Counted from the stretch's first letter, positions 24,213 through 33,416 are shown. The stretch: 38,660 nucleotides of DNA from Fischerella thermalis PCC 7521 (GCF_000317225.1 NZ_AJLL01000078.1:1-38660), one strand, 5' to 3'. Notes: a model not told the origin generated them from the sequence alone. Numbers and translations are program-made.

Positions 24213-25901
24213 ATGGGAATATCTGATATCCTGGAAGAACCGCAAATTTTGCGCCTAAATCGCTGGTTTAGTGGACTGCGCGGCGATTTGGCGGGAGGAC
24301 TAACAGCAGCAGTGGTAGCCTTACCTTTGGCTTTAGCCTTTGCAGTAGCCAGTGGTGTAGAACCAAAGGCGGGACTTTACACCGCTATTGTGGCAGGAAT
24401 TGTCGCGGCAATTTTTGGTGGTTCGCCAGTACAAATTACAGGGCCAACAGGTGCAATGGCCGTGGTTTTGGTGGGAATTGTCGCCAAGTACGGCATTGAG
24501 AAAGTTTGGATTGCTGGGGTGATGGCTGGGATTATCCAGGTAGCCCTGGGAGTTGCCAAACTAGGACAACTAGTGAAGTTTATTCCCTATCCAGTGACAG
24601 CAGGCTTTACCAATGGTATCGCCGTAATTATATTTTGTGGTCAGTTAAATAATTTCTTTGGTTTACAACTACCGCGTAGTGAGCATTTTCTACCCGGACT
24701 TTGGGAAAGTGTAACTCATGTAGAAGCTTTAAACTGGGCTGCTGTGGGGTTAGCAATGGTGGTAATTGCAGCCAAGGTTTTGTGGCCTAAGATTAATTCT
24801 ACAATACCGGGTTCTTTAGTGGGGTTGGTATTGGCAACCGCGATCGCTTCTTATTTCCATCTAAATGTACCGACAATTGGCACTATTCCCCAATCTTTAC
24901 CGATGCCTCAAGTCATTCCCCACTGGAATGATTTTAGTGTGATTCGAGAACTGATTAATCCAGCTTTGGCTTTAGCAGCACTGGGGAGTATTGAATCGTT
25001 GCTATCGGCGGTGGTAGCTGATGGGATGACAGTCAGCGAAAAACATAATAGCGATCGCGAATTAATTGGTCAAGGCTTGGCAAATATTATTGTCCCATTT
25101 TTTGGTGGTATTCCCGCCACTGGTGCGATCGCAAGGACTGCTGTCAATGTCCGTTCTGGTGGTAAAACCCGACTATCTGGGGTAATTCATGGCGTTGCTT
25201 TAGCCATGATCGTCTTAACTTTAGCACCCTTAGCAGCACAGATTCCTTTAGCTGCACTTGCTGGAATTCTCATGGTGGTTAGTGTGCGGATGATTGAGTG
25301 GGAAGCTATTGGTTTATTGATGCGTGCTACCTACTCCGACTTTGCAGTGATGATTCTCACCTGGCTAGTGACAATATTGTTTGACTTAGTTCTCGCTGTA
25401 GAAGTGGGATTGATTGCAGCCGGAGTATTGTTTATCAAACGGATGAGCGATTTAAGCCTAGTTAAAATTCCTGAAACCGAAGTATTTCCCCCTGGTACTC
25501 CTCTGGAATTAGGTAAAGAAATTGCAGTTTATCGGGTAGATGGCCCCCTATTTTTTGGTGCTGCGGAGAGATTTGTTACCTTCCTCCGCGATGAACCGGA
25601 AGTCAAATATTTAATTCTGCGGTTGCGGTTTGTGCCAAATATGGACACAACTGGGTTAGTCGCCTTAGAGGATATTTACCACGACTTGAAACGACACAAT
25701 TGCCGCTTAATTCTCACAGGGTTACAACCCCAAGTCAAACAATTATTAGAGCGTTCAGGATTGTTAGAAACAATCGGTTTATCAAATTGTTTTGAGACAA
25801 CCACAGATGCTATCTGTTCTATCAGTCCTCACATTGCAGGATGTCCTAAACCTGTAGTAGCTGATTTTAAAACAAAGGAATTGATGGAATTAAATGACTG
25901 A
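24213..25901 (+). CDS. SulP-family anion transporter with STAS domain
   Basis: A 562-residue inner-membrane transporter. The first ~410 residues hold about 11-14 hydrophobic helices, with the SulP signature LRGDLAGGLTAAVVALPLAL and PVQITGPTGAM near the N-terminus. A cytoplasmic STAS domain follows (about 430-550), including NMDTTGLVALEDI, whose D-T-T-G matches the site phosphorylated in anti-sigma antagonists. SulP members carry sulfate, bicarbonate or other anions. The downstream carbonic-anhydrase-like remnant favours bicarbonate. The ATG at 24213 is preferred; an in-frame ATG at 24171 would add 14 unconserved residues. The upstream ArsR gene is a likely regulator. Confidence 0.93.
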   Translation: MGISDILEEPQILRLNRWFSGLRGDLAGGLTAAVVALPLALAFAVASGVEPKAGLYTAIVAGIVAAIFGGSPVQITGPTGAMAVVLVGIVAKYGIEKVWIAGVMAGIIQVALGVAKLGQLVKFIPYPVTAGFTNGIAVIIFCGQLNNFFGLQLPRSEHFLPGLWESVTHVEALNWAAVGLAMVVIAAKVLWPKINSTIPGSLVGLVLATAIASYFHLNVPTIGTIPQSLPMPQVIPHWNDFSVIRELINPALALAALGSIESLLSAVVADGMTVSEKHNSDRELIGQGLANIIVPFFGGIPATGAIARTAVNVRSGGKTRLSGVIHGVALAMIVLTLAPLAAQIPLAALAGILMVVSVRMIEWEAIGLLMRATYSDFAVMILTWLVTILFDLVLAVEVGLIAAGVLFIKRMSDLSLVKIPETEVFPPGTPLELGKEIAVYRVDGPLFFGAAERFVTFLRDEPEVKYLILRLRFVPNMDTTGLVALEDIYHDLKRHNCRLILTGLQPQVKQLLERSGLLETIGLSNCFETTTDAICSISPHIAGCPKPVVADFKTKELMELND

Positions 25902-25955
25902 TACTAATTTGCCATCAACAGAGCAAAATAGATATCTGTAATCACCAAAAAAGCC

Positions 25956-25979
25956 TGATGCTTGCCATCATTTTTAATT
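25956..25979 (+). terminator. weak terminator after the SulP gene
   Basis: TGATG-CTTGC-CATCA gives a 5-bp stem followed by TTTTTAATT, 54 bases after the SulP stop codon. The stem is short, so this is tentative. Confidence 0.4.
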
Positions 25980-26065
25980 AGGGTGTGTGATTAGATTACA
26001 CAAGAAAATCCAACAAAATTAACCGACAAAAATCACCACCCTTTGATTGCTAGGATTAACATTCA

Positions 26066-26443
26066 GTGAAGAAAATTTTATTGATTGACGATAATAAAGA
26101 TTTTCGTTCAGAAATTTGCCAATCCCTCATAAAAATGAATTTTCATGTAACTGAAGCAGCAAATAGTTTCGTAGGTTTGCAGTTAGCCAAAGAACATTAC
26201 TCAAATTTAAACTTAATTATTTGTGATATAGATATGCCGAAATTAGATGGATACATAATCTTCAATGAATTGCGTAAAACTTTTAAAATTACTCAAGTTC
26301 CTTTTATATTTTTAACAAGTAGTGGAAAATATGAAAGCCATAAAAAAGCTATAGAAATGGGTGCAAAATATTATCTGATAAAATCCTTGGATTTATATAA
26401 AATTTTACACATAATATGTACCTACCTAATTACACAAAATTAG
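26066..26443 (+). CDS. single-domain response regulator (CheY-like)
   Basis: A 125-residue receiver domain without output domain. The acidic pair is in LIDDNKDF, the phospho-acceptor D54 is in LIICDIDMPKLDG, the Thr/Ser is in FLTSSG and the conserved Lys is in YLIKSL (followed by S, not P). It should be a phosphorylated adaptor interacting with a kinase or a PATAN-type partner; no kinase is adjacent. It starts with GTG at 26066. A diverged copy follows at 26537. Confidence 0.88.
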   Translation: MKKILLIDDNKDFRSEICQSLIKMNFHVTEAANSFVGLQLAKEHYSNLNLIICDIDMPKLDGYIIFNELRKTFKITQVPFIFLTSSGKYESHKKAIEMGAKYYLIKSLDLYKILHIICTYLITQN

Positions 26444-26536
26444 TTTTTATTTAAAATATCTAATAATTTATCTATAAAATATCAGAATTAGTTAAATTCT
26501 CTGAGAATTAATAAATAACTCAAACATTCAAAAATA

Positions 26537-26929
26537 ATGAAAAATATCTTAGTTGTTGAATGCGATCACAAATTTCGTCGTCTATTATGTCAATTTCTTA
26601 GAGATAATAATTTTCATGTTATTGAAGCAAATAATATTTTTATGGGTTCATATCTAGCCAATGAACAGTACCCAGATTTGATAATCTATTCATTAGAGAT
26701 AATTGAAGAAATCGGTTATCAAACATTTCAAAATATGCATGAAAACTCAACGCCTTTTCAAATTCCTTTGATATTTTTAACAAAAAATACAGAAATTTCC
26801 TATTCTCTAAAAAAAATTAGTCAAATGGGGGCAGGTATTCTCCTAAAAAAGACAGTAGGGTTTAATCGGATATTAGAAGTAATTCAGATTCAATTAGACA
26901 AAAGTGTTGAAGATTTCCACCTTCCTTAA
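26537..26929 (+). CDS. degenerate receiver-like protein (pseudo-receiver)
   Basis: A 130-residue paralogue of the gene at 26066. The first acidic pair becomes E/C/D (VVECDHKF), the phospho-acceptor region reads LIIYSLEIIEEIG where the aspartate of the sibling is replaced by S, and two residues are missing nearby. The Thr (FLTKN) and Lys (LLKKT) positions remain. It can keep the fold but should not be phosphorylated in the normal way, so it may act by binding other proteins. It is AT-rich like its sibling. Its last bases abut the carbonic-anhydrase-like remnant. Confidence 0.78.
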   Translation: MKNILVVECDHKFRRLLCQFLRDNNFHVIEANNIFMGSYLANEQYPDLIIYSLEIIEEIGYQTFQNMHENSTPFQIPLIFLTKNTEISYSLKKISQMGAGILLKKTVGFNRILEVIQIQLDKSVEDFHLP

Positions 26930-27087
26930 AGCTACATCATATTAACAAAGTGATTGTTATTGATCATCAAGACTGTGGGGCTTATGCAGCTATGATTGAC
27001 CCTAATTTAAGCAAAAATCCAGAGCGAGAGTTGCAAGTACATACAGATTATTTGAATCGAGCTTATTGGTCAATTCGCAACCGCCGT
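26923..27087 (+). pseudogene. carbonic-anhydrase-like fragment
   Basis: A start-less frame translates LHHINKVIVIDHQDCGAYAA, then [29 protein letters not shown] carries the H-x-x-C half of the zinc site of beta-carbonic-anhydrase-like proteins, and the following E-x-x-x-H pattern also fits. The N-terminal C-x-D-x-R half and the C-terminal strands are absent. On the 5' side it runs into the end of the pseudo-receiver gene; on the 3' side it joins a hemE fragment on the other strand. It is not functional, but it hints that the SulP gene once had a carbonic-anhydrase-like partner. Confidence 0.6.
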
Positions 27088-27309
27088 CCAATCTACATGA
27101 ATGATATCTACCCCAGATCGGGGCATCAGATGCAAAATGGCAGCACTGTTATGGACACACAAAGCCAAAGGGATATGGGGATATGTTGCTTTAACCTGAC
27201 GAACAACCTGTTGTTGATAGGGAAGTGCAAAAGTTTCATAATCTTGAGGAGTCAGGCAACCCGCCCAGGAATCGAAGATTTGAATCACCTGTGCGCCACA
27301 ATCAATTTG
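27085..27309 (-). pseudogene. hemE: hemE (uroporphyrinogen decarboxylase) internal fragment
   Basis: The minus strand reads [19 protein letters not shown], then [17 protein letters not shown] and [10 protein letters not shown], matching the central part of uroporphyrinogen decarboxylase, a haem/chlorophyll pathway enzyme. Only about 75 codons are present, with no start, N-terminal RQAGR motif or C-terminus. An intact hemE is expected elsewhere in the genome, so this is a displaced piece. It is fused in frame with the transposase upstream on the same strand, giving an artificial long open frame. Confidence 0.75.
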
Positions 27310-27927
27310 GTATTTGGTAAGAATCCGAGGGTAGAGTGCTTGTAGTGCAGAAGTGATCTTATCCGGGTGGTAGCCGTGGTCAAGCAGAATTGTAATCTTG
27401 GGGATGTTCACAGGCTTGGCACGAAAATAATCCAAGTTCTGGCTCAATAGTTCAATTAAGCCATTGTCATCACTTACATTGGCTTGAGTACAGTGGGTGA
27501 AAAATGGTAGACCTAAAGTATCTACAGCCAAGTGTCGTTTAATACCGTTCGTACACTTGTAATGACAAAACCCTTTGGACTGTACACTGGCATTACAGGT
27601 ATTCTTGACTGCTTGCGAGTCAATAATCAGCAGGGTTGTCCACTGCGGTTTTTTTTCGCCTGTTCGCGTACTTTTCCATGTAAAACTGTCATTATCTGCT
27701 CTATCACTCCCTCTCCTCGCCACTGCTTGTAGTGCCAGAATACTGTTGAGTAGGGCGGTAAGTCTTTGGGTAAATCACACCAATTACACCCATTCTTCAG
27801 TTGATAAAATATACCCATCTAAAATTTGTCGCTTTGTCCACTTCGGTGGTCTAGTTTGCTTCTTTTGCGGCAACAGTGGTTCAATGATTTCCCACTCTTT
27901 GTCGGTTAAGCTGCTGGGGTACGGCAT
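27307..27927 (-). mobile_element. degenerate, truncated IS5-family (IS427-like) transposase
   Basis: Three frames together encode an IS5-family transposase. ATG 27927 starts with MPYPSSLTDKEWEIIEPLLP, then a shift near 27820 leads to [21 protein letters not shown] second shift at an 8-T run (27649-27656, A8 on the coding strand) leads to [14 protein letters not shown] and [13 protein letters not shown]. The A8 run is the kind of slippery site used for programmed frameshifting in this group; the first shift looks like a true mutation. D of DSQ and D of LLDHGY are the first two catalytic acids. The C-terminal catalytic E region is missing where the hemE fragment begins. Confidence 0.75.
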
Positions 27928-28033
27928 TTATTTCTCATCTTACCCTTTCTCCCAAGATCCCAAATGGGTTCTATACTATCTAAAGGTGCGATCGCTTCCG
28001 ATCAAACTTAGAACTTACGCACAGCCTACCAAC

Positions 28034-28058
28034 CTTGGCGTTCTTGGCGTCTTGGCGG
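28034..28058 (+). repeat. single arm of the CTTGGCGTCTTGG family
   Basis: CTTGGCGTTCTTGGCGTCTT plus GGCGG matches the left arm of the inverted repeats at 6857 and 19752. It lies just before the tRNA-Gly gene, without its partner arm. Confidence 0.65.
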
Positions 28059-28070
28059 TTCAATAACAAA

Positions 28071-28142
28071 AGCGGGTGATGGGACTCGAACCCACGACGT
28101 TCACCTTGGGAAGGTGACATTCTACCACTGAATTACACCCGC
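28071..28142 (-). tRNA. tRNA-Gly (CCC)
   Basis: Reading the minus strand, the acceptor GCGGGTG pairs with CACCCGC. The D arm is ATTCAGTGGTAGAAT. The anticodon stem TCACC/GGTGA encloses the loop TTCCCAA, with anticodon CCC at 28110-28108. The T arm is GTGGG-TTCGAGT-CCCAT and the discriminator is T. A Gly isoacceptor reading GGG. Confidence 0.93.
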
Positions 28143-28184
28143 GCCCAACATTTAGCATAAATCAAACTAAATGCCATTATACTA

Positions 28185-31100
28185 CTATTTTCTGATTGAG
28201 TACTGATGTGGTGGATCTTCGCTGGAAGATGGCATAATTATCACTTCATCCTCAACCACTACTGAACGCGGAGATTTTTTCCCAAAACCATACTTAACTG
28301 TATTGATAATCCAGGTCTGGAAATTATCAATGTAGCTGAACAGCACCGGAACAACCAGGAGTGTCAGCAAAGTAGAAGTTGTGAAGCCTCCCAAAATCGC
28401 AATCCCCATCGGTTGACGATATTCTGCACCCGCACCCACACCCAAAGCCAGGGGAAGCGTACCAGCAATAGTTGCGAGAGAAGTCATCATAATTGGACGC
28501 AGACGCGAGACACCAGCTTCTATCAACGCCTGACGCTGAGTTTTCCCTTCTTGTAGGTTAATAATCGTGTAATCTACCAAGAGAATTGAGTTTTTGGTCA
28601 CAATTCCCAACAGCAACACAATACCAATCAGAGCATATAATCCCAAGGCTTTTTGGGCAACCAGCAAGCCAATGAGTGTACCTCCTAAACAGAAGGGTAA
28701 TGCTGCCATGATCGTGACAGGATGCAAGAAGTTGTTATATAGCAGCACCAGAATTGCATAAATAAACATTAACGCCAGTGCCAATGCACCACCAAAGCGA
28801 CCAAAAATTTCTGCCATGATTTTGGCATCACCAGAGTTTTGCAGTTTGACTCCCGGTGGCAAGTTTTTTAAAGCAGGTAGTGCAGTCACAGCTTGTAGCG
28901 CATCCCCCAAGGAAATACCTTGCAAGTTAGCTTCTAGAGAAACTTGGCGGGAACGATCATAGCGATTGATGGTTGCAGGACCACTACCAAAGCTGATATC
29001 TGCTACAGAAACTAGAGGAACCAAACTACCATTTTGAGTCGGGACTTGGAGATTTTTGATCGTGTTGATATCTTCTCGCGCTTTGGGGTCAATTTGGACA
29101 CGAATCGGAATTTGGCGATCGCTCAAATTAAACTTAGCTAAATTGGCATCATTATCTCCAATTGTTCCCAGAGAAGCAGTACGGGCAATTGCTTGCACAG
29201 TCACACCCAAATCTGCGGCGCGTTGCGGATCGGGAACGATGACAATTTCTGGTTTTACCAAACTTGCAGATGAAGATACTTCCACCAATCCAGGAATAGT
29301 CCGCATTTGCTTTTCTACTGCATCAGCAGCCTGAGTCAGTGCTTCAGGATTTTCACTTTGCAGCAGTATAGTTAAATCTTTACGACCACCAACCGCCCCT
29401 GCACTTTCAAAACTGATTTTAGCTCCCGGGACTTGTTGAAACTGGGGACGTATCTGTTGTTCAAACTCTAATTGAGAAATCTTTCGTCCTGCTTCTTTAG
29501 ACTTGAGCTTAACAGAAAGGGTTGCCGAGTTCACCTGTTCTGAGGCAAACACTGATTCTACTAGTGGATTTTTGTTGATGATATTGGTAAGTTGGGTAAC
29601 TACCTTATTGGTATCAGCCAAGGTAGAACCGGGAGGTAATTCTACATTCACGGTGGAAATACCGATGTCACCCCCATCTACTAATCCCTTGGGAATAAAG
29701 GGAACTAGCATTACACTACCAATAAAGAAAGCCAAGGCAATCCCCAAAGTCGTCAATTTATGACGTAACGACCATTGCAGAAGGGATTTGTAGGGTTGAA
29801 AGCGACGACGGGACGAGATAGGGACGGGGTGATGGGGAGAACTTAGGATTAAATTCTCCCGAGTTCCCAATCTCCCCACCTCCCCACCATGAAGTTGCTT
29901 TCCTTGCTTATCCTTCAACAAATACGCCCCCATCATTGGTGTCACCATCCGCGCTACCAAGGTAGAGAAAATGGTGGAAACAGCAACGGTAACACCAAAG
30001 GGTTGGAAAAACTGACCCGGAATACCACCCATGAAGGCGACGGGTAGAAATACAGCAATGATAGTTGCTGCACTGGCAATTACTGCTAAACCTACTTCAT
30101 CGGATGAGTCAAAAGCAGCTTGCCAAGAGGATTTGCCCATTGCCATGTGCCGTTCCATGTTTTCAATTTCTACAACGGCATCATCGACTAAGTTACCTAC
30201 TGCTAATGCTAATGCCAATAAGGTCATGCTATTGAGGGTATAACCCAAAGCATACTGCACAGCAAAGGTAGGAATCATGGACAGGGGTAAAGCTACTGCT
30301 GTAATTAATGTTGCCCGCCAATCACGTAAGAATAAAAGTATGACTATGACTGCAAGTACAGAAGCCTGAATTAGCTCCTCTATCGTACTTTTGTAGGATT
30401 GCCGGACAAAATCTGCTCTGGTAAAAATTAATTCCAGCTTGACGTCAGAGGGCAGTGTTTTCTCTAGCTCCTTGATGGCTGCTTTGACTCCTTCCTCTAC
30501 AGTCACCATGACGCTGCCGGTACTACGCAACACCTGGAAGGCTACCACAGGTTTATTATCTAGGCGTGCAGTTTGTCGAACTTCAGCATAGCTATCTTCT
30601 ACCGTTCCCAAACTGGATAAGGGGACAGAACCACCATTAGGTAGGAGAATTTCATAGGTTTTCAACACATCCACACTCTTAGCACTACCCAAGGTACGGA
30701 TACTTTGTTCGCTACCACCAACTTCGGCGCGTCCCCCTGGTAGGTTGATATTCAGGGCGCGAATTTGATCGTTGACCTGGGTAGCGGTAATCCCCAAAGA
30801 TTGTAAACGGTCTGGGTCGAGATTAACTCGGACTTCGCGGTCAACTCCCCCCACACGCTTAACTTGGGCTACTCCTCTGACGGCTAACAAAGCGCGGCTA
30901 ATGGTTTGGTCAACTAAGTAACTCAGTTCTTCTACGGAACGTTGGTCAGATTTCACCGCGTAGGACATGATTGGCCCACCGGAAAAATCTACACGTTCAA
31001 CTATGGGGTCGTTGATGTCTTGGGGTAGATTTTGCCGAATTTGTGATACAGCATTGCGAACATCATTCGTAGCGCGGTCTGTATTTGTACCCAAGACAAA

Positions 31101-31388
31101 GGTAATTGTGGTTGTGGAATTACCATCAGTGACGGTGGATCGCAGTTCATCAATGTTGCCTAAACTGGCGATCGCATCCTCAATTTTTTTGGTGACTTGG
31201 AACTCTAGTTCCGCAGGTCCCGCCCCTGGTTGCGTAACTGTAACCCGCACTGTTGGTAAATCAATATTGGGGTTGATATCAATTCCCAAAGAATTAAATG
31301 AGAACCAACCAACCAGAGTCAAAATTAAAAATAAAACTATTGTGGGGACAGGTTTTTTAATTGACCAAGCAGAAATATTGAAGGACAT
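28185..31388 (-). CDS. RND-family efflux transporter inner-membrane subunit
   Basis: A 1067-residue AcrB/MdtB-type proton-driven exporter. It has the family's two-fold layout: one N-terminal helix (PTIVLFLILTLVGWFSF), a large periplasmic loop, a helix bundle, and the same again. The proton-relay helix VGNLVDDAVVEIENMERHM carries the D-D pair, and the second-half TM block (LLLGIVTKNSILLVDYTI) carries the lysine. A cytoplasmic loop between the halves contains an unusual Pro/His insert (SSPHHPVPISS) encoded by DNA with GGGGTGATGGGG repeats. The periplasmic adaptor gene lies 78 bases upstream on the same strand. Substrate unknown; no outer-membrane factor is adjacent. Confidence 0.94.
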   Translation of the reverse strand: MSFNISAWSIKKPVPTIVLFLILTLVGWFSFNSLGIDINPNIDLPTVRVTVTQPGAGPAELEFQVTKKIEDAIASLGNIDELRSTVTDGNSTTTITFVLGTNTDRATNDVRNAVSQIRQNLPQDINDPIVERVDFSGGPIMSYAVKSDQRSVEELSYLVDQTISRALLAVRGVAQVKRVGGVDREVRVNLDPDRLQSLGITATQVNDQIRALNINLPGGRAEVGGSEQSIRTLGSAKSVDVLKTYEILLPNGGSVPLSSLGTVEDSYAEVRQTARLDNKPVVAFQVLRSTGSVMVTVEEGVKAAIKELEKTLPSDVKLELIFTRADFVRQSYKSTIEELIQASVLAVIVILLFLRDWRATLITAVALPLSMIPTFAVQYALGYTLNSMTLLALALAVGNLVDDAVVEIENMERHMAMGKSSWQAAFDSSDEVGLAVIASAATIIAVFLPVAFMGGIPGQFFQPFGVTVAVSTIFSTLVARMVTPMMGAYLLKDKQGKQLHGGEVGRLGTRENLILSSPHHPVPISSRRRFQPYKSLLQWSLRHKLTTLGIALAFFIGSVMLVPFIPKGLVDGGDIGISTVNVELPPGSTLADTNKVVTQLTNIINKNPLVESVFASEQVNSATLSVKLKSKEAGRKISQLEFEQQIRPQFQQVPGAKISFESAGAVGGRKDLTILLQSENPEALTQAADAVEKQMRTIPGLVEVSSSASLVKPEIVIVPDPQRAADLGVTVQAIARTASLGTIGDNDANLAKFNLSDRQIPIRVQIDPKAREDINTIKNLQVPTQNGSLVPLVSVADISFGSGPATINRYDRSRQVSLEANLQGISLGDALQAVTALPALKNLPPGVKLQNSGDAKIMAEIFGRFGGALALALMFIYAILVLLYNNFLHPVTIMAALPFCLGGTLIGLLVAQKALGLYALIGIVLLLGIVTKNSILLVDYTIINLQEGKTQRQALIEAGVSRLRPIMMTSLATIAGTLPLALGVGAGAEYRQPMGIAILGGFTTSTLLTLLVVPVLFSYIDNFQTWIINTVKYGFGKKSPRSVVVEDEVIIMPSSSEDPPHQYSIRK

Positions 31389-31400
31389 AGATTTTAGTTA

Positions 31401-31448
31401 GTTGTTGGTTGTTGGTTGTTGGTTGTTGGTTGTTGGTTGTTAGTTGTT
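31401..31448 (+). repeat. heptad repeat inside the RND operon
   Basis: About six GTTGTTG units plus a GTTGTTA unit fill most of the 78-base gap between the adaptor and pump genes. On the coding strand these read CAACAAC, leaving no strong ribosome-binding site for the pump gene. Confidence 0.8.
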
Positions 31449-31466
31449 CCAAACAACGACCAACCA

Positions 31467-32924
31467 CTAACCACCAACCACTCGAACTTTGTCACCATCT
31501 TTGAGATATCCAGCACCGTCAACTACGACGCGATCGCCTGTTTGCAAACCAGTTTTGATTTCCACTTTGCCACCGTTGAGGATTTCCCCTAGTTCTACTT
31601 TTTGAGCGCGAACCGTGTCTTCACCCAATAAGGTGAATGCGATCGCACTTCCATCGGGTTGGGGTAAGATTGCTTTCTGTGGCACTACCACACCTGTGGT
31701 TGTATTAGTTGTGACTGCTGCCCGGGCAAACATTCCTGGTTTTAACAAGTTTGTCGGTGGTAGGTCAATTTTTACTGTTGCTTTCCGGCTTTGGTCGTTA
31801 ACTATCGGTTCAATTTCTCGTACCCGTCCTTGTAAACGTACGCGTTTATCAGCATCCGAGGTAATTTCTACTGCTGCACCAACTTTTACCTGTGGTAGTT
31901 GCACAGCTGGAACTTCTGCTTGGAGTTCCAACTTGCCTTCCCGAATAATAGAAAACAATTTTTGTGTCCCACCCACCACATTTCCAACTTGAGTTTGGGG
32001 TGGTACACCAGTGACATCCCCGACTCTAGCCAGTTTCTCGGCAATTGTTCCCGCTACAGGCGCACGCACCAGAGTTTGTGCCAGTTGAGTTTTCAACTGT
32101 TGGAGTTTGGCAGCATTACTTTTAACATTGGCTTGGGCGCTGTTAATGCCTGCTTGGGCGCTGTTAATATTTGCTTGGGCACTGCTGACATCTGCTTCGG
32201 CACTGCGAACATTTTCTTCGGCTACCCTGACTGCTTCTTTGGCAGTTTTCAAGGTAGTCTCCCGTGTTTCCAATTCTTGCTTGCTGATCGCACCATCCTT
32301 AGCAAGTTGTTGATAGCGCTGATAATTCCTTTGTGCTTCTTCTAACTTCGCCTTGGCTTGGGCTAAATCTGCTCGTTTTTGTTGCACTACTGCTTGAAAG
32401 GAAGCAACATCGGCTTTTTTAGCTTCCAGATTTGCCTGATTAGAAGCCACATCTGCTTGTCTGGATTCTATATCTGCTTTTGCTTGGCTAATTTGGGCTT
32501 GCAGTAGGGAATCATCCAAAACTGCCAGTAATTGACCAGCTTTGACTGTATCTCCTTCATTAACTAGTACCTGTTTGATTTGTAGACCGTTTGTTTGTGG
32601 TAAAACTGGGATTAAATCTCGTGCTGCCACTGTACCAGTGGTGCTGAGAGTGCGGGCTATACTGTTAGCTTCTGCTGAGACTACGGTAACTGTCATGGTT
32701 GGGGCAACTTGCTGTGTAGATTTTGTAACAGCATTCTTGCTAGGAGTCTGACGGTTACTTACAACACCCATCCCCAAAAAAGCGATCGCCACTCCCAAGC
32801 CAGTACCAAGTAACAACGGTAGCAGCCAAGGACTTCGCCTCTTCAGTTTTTTCCCTTCCCAGTCAGCATCTTCAACCTTCACTGACTGTTCTGTCCCCAG
32901 TTCCGAATAACTCTCCTCGCCCAC
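31467..32924 (-). CDS. RND periplasmic adaptor (membrane fusion protein)
   Basis: A 485-residue HlyD/AcrA-type adaptor joining the RND pump to an outer-membrane channel. A short cytoplasmic tail is followed by one membrane anchor (LLPLLLGTGLGVAIAFLGMGV). The first lipoyl half contains QIKQVLVNEGDTVKAGQLLA, then a long coiled coil of heptads (about residues 135-275, with SAQANINSAQAGINSAQA), the second lipoyl half (VRAPVAGTIAEKLARVGDV) and the beta-barrel. The GTG at 32924 has GGAGG at ideal distance, which sets the start. The pump gene follows 78 bases downstream. Confidence 0.93.
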   Translation of the reverse strand: MGEESYSELGTEQSVKVEDADWEGKKLKRRSPWLLPLLLGTGLGVAIAFLGMGVVSNRQTPSKNAVTKSTQQVAPTMTVTVVSAEANSIARTLSTTGTVAARDLIPVLPQTNGLQIKQVLVNEGDTVKAGQLLAVLDDSLLQAQISQAKADIESRQADVASNQANLEAKKADVASFQAVVQQKRADLAQAKAKLEEAQRNYQRYQQLAKDGAISKQELETRETTLKTAKEAVRVAEENVRSAEADVSSAQANINSAQAGINSAQANVKSNAAKLQQLKTQLAQTLVRAPVAGTIAEKLARVGDVTGVPPQTQVGNVVGGTQKLFSIIREGKLELQAEVPAVQLPQVKVGAAVEITSDADKRVRLQGRVREIEPIVNDQSRKATVKIDLPPTNLLKPGMFARAAVTTNTTTGVVVPQKAILPQPDGSAIAFTLLGEDTVRAQKVELGEILNGGKVEIKTGLQTGDRVVVDGAGYLKDGDKVRVVGG

Positions 32925-33416
32925 TGTCTTGCCTCCACTTCCTGCCTGATTATCACTAAGCAGTTGTGCTTAAAAAAGTTTTAAGTAAGTTAATGTATAT
33001 TTACTATGACCTATTTTTTCTATATTTTGCCAAAGTAAAAAATGGGTGATTAATAGCAGTACGTCCCTGTAGGGTATATATGCAAAATATAGTAATTTAA
33101 TATACAAGTATACAGTTTAGCATCTTGTGGAAAGCATAACCTGTCTGTTGATAGACCAATAAATGTTGATTATGTAAAGTCAAAAAAGAAGCTTGCCATC
33201 ATCTCAGATTAAGCAGTGATAATAACTACAAGGAGACACAAGCATTGCGCTGAATTTCGTATGATGCCCAGGTATTTGGCTAGTTTGATATCAACGCGTA
33301 AATAATTTAGTTGTCCGACTAATTGCTTATGATATAAAGCTTGGATCTTGAGCATTGGGCATGTTGAAAAAATAACTCATGATCACCAATTAGCCATTAC
33401 CCATTACCCATCACCA
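32925..33416. other. 492-bp intergenic region
   Basis: Divergent between the RND operon and the HD-domain gene. No credible frame. Near 33392-33416 there are direct repeats of the CCATTACCCATTACCCA type leading into the dispersed element at 33417. Promoters for the two operons are expected here, but I cannot place boxes. Confidence 0.45.

Noticed and set aside
26950-27345. 131-codon plus-strand frame as one gene
   Set aside because: Only the first ~45 codons match a protein family (carbonic-anhydrase-like); the rest is the antisense of the hemE fragment.
27070-27723. 217-codon minus-strand frame as one gene
   Set aside because: It is a chance fusion of a transposase piece and a hemE piece; neither end is native.
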